From assembly GCA_030533035.1 (NCBI GenBank), contig JAUNJW010000145.1, positions 1-5,497 on the forward strand: DNA of 5,497 nt, in the 5' to 3' direction. A program made the translations under genes and the position numbers. The DNA comes from Erysipelotrichaceae bacterium. GTDB lineage: Bacteria > Bacillota_I > Bacilli_A > Erysipelotrichales > Erysipelotrichaceae. This document shows, piece by piece, positions 3,687-5,497 of this stretch; the first letter of the stretch is position 1; each line of letters begins with the position of its first letter. The notes under the pieces are model-generated. The model did not search any database. It worked only from the letters and a program-made list of their open reading frames with translations, and had not been told where the DNA came from.

Positions 3687-5497
3687 ATGAGAAAAACCAT
3701 ATCGTTCCTGCTGGCCCTGTTCATGATTTCATCCGTGTGCACCCGGCCTGTCTGCGCCGAAGACAGCGATACAGACGGAACAGCGCCGGACACTCTGGCA
3801 GAAGAGCTCGGATTTGCATCGGAACAGACGCCTTCGGATCCGGCCGGTGCGGCTCAAAGCACCGCCGCCCTGCTCAGTCATCTGATCGTTTCCTCATACG
3901 CGGCGCAGACAAGTGAAAACAGCCGGCTGTATCTGTCGGACATGTATTCTTCCATCGCGGACAATATCAATTCAGAAGCTTTGGACGCTGATTCAAAAGA
4001 ACAGCTGGATGAGTTTATGGAGACTGTCAACTCCCTGCGGATGCCTGCCGCCGGAAGAGAAAAAATCCGCCGGATGTACCGGACAAATCTGGCGCACGCA
4101 CTGCGGCAGACAGTGGACGAACCGGCAGCTCTCCTGAGTTTTTCGCATTCTTTCAGTCTGCAGGATATTGTCGACGCCGGCTTATCCATCCCGGCGGATT
4201 CTTCAGCCGGCTATACATTCACAGAGAATCCTCTGGATCCTTATTTCTTTCAGGAAAACCCGGCACTCAGCGAAGAAAAAACGCAGAATTTATCGGAAGC
4301 CCGGAATACACTGTCAGCTTATCTGGCTGACTATGTGAAAGCCGGAGGCCTTGCGGAACAATATGCACTCTCCGAAGAAGCTGTCTCGGCACTGGCAAAA
4401 TGCAGAAACAGCCGGAGTCCGGCAGAGAAAATACAGTTTCTCAATGAAAACGCAGAAACATATTCTGAATCTCCTGACTACTGGGCGCTGCTGGCAGAAT
4501 GCAGTTATGAAAACGGCGATTATGCGCGGTGCCTGAGTGCTCTTGAGACTTACCGGGAAAAACATGGAGCGGTTTATCTTAAAGACCGTGAATATGCCCG
4601 TCTGATTCCGTATGGAATTGTGTCCCTGCAGAAGACGGTCAGTGTTACCGACATAAGAATCGGAAAAATCGAACAGCTGCTTGAACAGCTGGTCAGAAAC
4701 ACATCCGCACAGGACTGGGCGCTCAGATACTTCGCCGCCCATGCATATATGGAAATCAGCCGCGCCAGCAACAATCCCTATATCAAACCCCGCTATCTCA
4801 ATAACGCTTATATCATCAGCAGATCCGTCACAGAGTATCTGGCTGATGAACAGAGAAACACTAACAGCGCCTGGATGGCAGCCCTGATTCAGGAAAAAGA
4901 ACCTGCAGGAGCCTCAAAGGAAGACAAAAAGGAAATCAGGGATCTCAACAGACTTCTGAAGGAAGACCGGAAGACATCGATTCCGCCTGTTTCCGAAGCG
5001 CTGATGCTGGGTGCGGATCTCATGCTGGAGCTTGCGCAGCGGGCTGAAAACACGGACGCGGATCCATATGCAATCCTTTATCCGGATGACGGCCCCCTCT
5101 TCCTGAATCCTTACGCAGACAGACTCTACCGTAAGGAAGCCCCGGAGATCCCGGTACCTGAAGTCACTTTCGACAAAAAGAAGGTCACGGTTCCGGCCGC
5201 CTGTCTGGCTTATGATTATTCCCTCAGGGTCGTTGTCACTCACGGCACAGACACATATACTCTTGACGACTGGGTCATTTCAGAAGTAAAGCGGAAAGAT
5301 CAGAATGATCTCAGCACATGGACAGCTGAGCTGACAAGTGAAAAAGCCAGTCACATGAAATATGAGGAAAACATGGAAGCTTCCGTGGAGATCATCCCTG
5401 CCGGAACTCTCCCGTGCGAACCTGTCACCGTAAAATACAGAACGGTACCGGCTAAGATTTTCTTCTTTTTCAACACTGTAAAACTCGAAAAAATGGA
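3687..5497 (+). CDS. Large secreted protein of unknown function with signal peptide and TPR-like helices (3' end outside window)
   Basis: The frame stays open for 603 codons from ATG 3687 to the right edge, so the stop is not visible. GGAGGTG (3677-3683) lies three bases before the ATG, with the GGAG core giving usable spacing. The N-terminus is a Sec signal peptide: MRK, a hydrophobic core (4-17) and cleavage predicted after VCA (residue 24). Neither Cys18 nor Cys23 fits a lipobox, since Val precedes each, so it is not a lipoprotein. Residues 26-60 are a polar Ala/Asp/Thr linker. Residues 60-455 are mainly helical. Residues 263-293 resemble one tetratricopeptide hairpin (Trp266, Leu269, Ala270, Gly277, Tyr279), and 344-386 looks like another helical pair. 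Residues 402-429 are highly charged. From about 490 the pattern turns to beta strands, possibly an Ig-like domain. I do not recognise the family. A cell-wall or extracellular scaffold role is a guess. Confidence 0.85.
   Translation, partial: MRKTISFLLALFMISSVCTRPVCAEDSDTDGTAPDTLAEELGFASEQTPSDPAGAAQSTAALLSHLIVSSYAAQTSENSRLYLSDMYSSIADNINSEALDADSKEQLDEFMETVNSLRMPAAGREKIRRMYRTNLAHALRQTVDEPAALLSFSHSFSLQDIVDAGLSIPADSSAGYTFTENPLDPYFFQENPALSEEKTQNLSEARNTLSAYLADYVKAGGLAEQYALSEEAVSALAKCRNSRSPAEKIQFLNENAETYSESPDYWALLAECSYENGDYARCLSALETYREKHGAVYLKDREYARLIPYGIVSLQKTVSVTDIRIGKIEQLLEQLVRNTSAQDWALRYFAAHAYMEISRASNNPYIKPRYLNNAYIISRSVTEYLADEQRNTNSAWMAALIQEKEPAGASKEDKKEIRDLNRLLKEDRKTSIPPVSEALMLGADLMLELAQRAENTDADPYAILYPDDGPLFLNPYADRLYRKEAPEIPVPEVTFDKKKVTVPAACLAYDYSLRVVVTHGTDTYTLDDWVISEVKRKDQNDLSTWTAELTSEKASHMKYEENMEASVEIIPAGTLPCEPVTVKYRTVPAKIFFFFNTVKLEKM

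Noticed and set aside
3687..3758. The secreted protein as a second lipoprotein
   Set aside because: Both Cys18 and Cys23 are preceded by Val, which does not fit a lipobox, while VCA-E is a good signal peptidase I site.
3476..3916. A 146-codon plus-strand frame bridging the GNAT and secreted-protein genes
   Set aside because: It is out of frame with both supported genes and rich in Arg/Gly/Ser as expected from a shifted reading; no ribosome binding site.
3917..3928. Palindrome around CAGCCGGCTG, also seen at about 2433
   Set aside because: Both copies lie inside coding sequence and are explained by common Ala, Gly and Ser codons; no regular spacing.
3878..4742. Several minus-strand frames of 100-142 codons opposite the secreted-protein gene
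   Set aside because: Shadows of the long plus-strand frame, which has a signal peptide and a strong Shine-Dalgarno; none shows a known domain.

Overview
The window looks like a chromosomal stretch from a Gram-positive-type Bacillota (Firmicutes) bacterium of moderate G+C content, roughly half by eye. The clues are strong purine-rich ribosome binding sites (GGAG, GAGGAG, GGAGGTG), a lipoprotein signal peptide with an acidic Gln/Glu/Ser linker, and protein families common in gut clostridia and Erysipelotrichia-like lineages. That placement is inference; there is no rRNA or other marker gene. I see no tRNA, CRISPR array, insertion sequence or phage gene.

Layout. On the minus strand, positions 1-916 hold a two-gene unit: a Cys-rich DUF3795-type protein (497-916), then a flavodoxin/FMN-reductase family protein (500 down to the window's left edge), joined by a 4-base ATGA stop/start overlap. 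Upstream of this pair are a strong inverted repeat (950-972) and an intrinsic terminator (993-1023) that closes the next minus-strand gene. That gene (1035-2504) is the centrepiece: a complete class-V aminotransferase of the cysteine desulfurase/selenocysteine lyase type carrying an N-terminal lipoprotein signal peptide, so it is predicted to be anchored outside the membrane. A 198-bp divergent intergenic region (2505-2702) separates it from the plus-strand genes. It contains a good minus-strand -10 box, a weak plus-strand promoter candidate and a perfect 14-bp AT-only palindrome. On the plus strand follow a GNAT acetyltransferase with a roughly 140-residue N-terminal extension I do not recognise (2703-3614) and, 72 bases later, a large secreted protein of unknown function with a signal peptide and TPR-like helices (3687 to the right edge, open).

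How the genes may work together. The minus-strand genes share a cysteine/sulfur/redox flavour: PLP desulfurase-like enzyme, Cys-rich putative metal-binding protein, and flavoprotein with a Cys cluster. The terminator suggests the PLP enzyme gene is transcribed separately from the other two. A joint pathway is a hypothesis only. No unbroken stretch longer than 200 bases lacks a gene.
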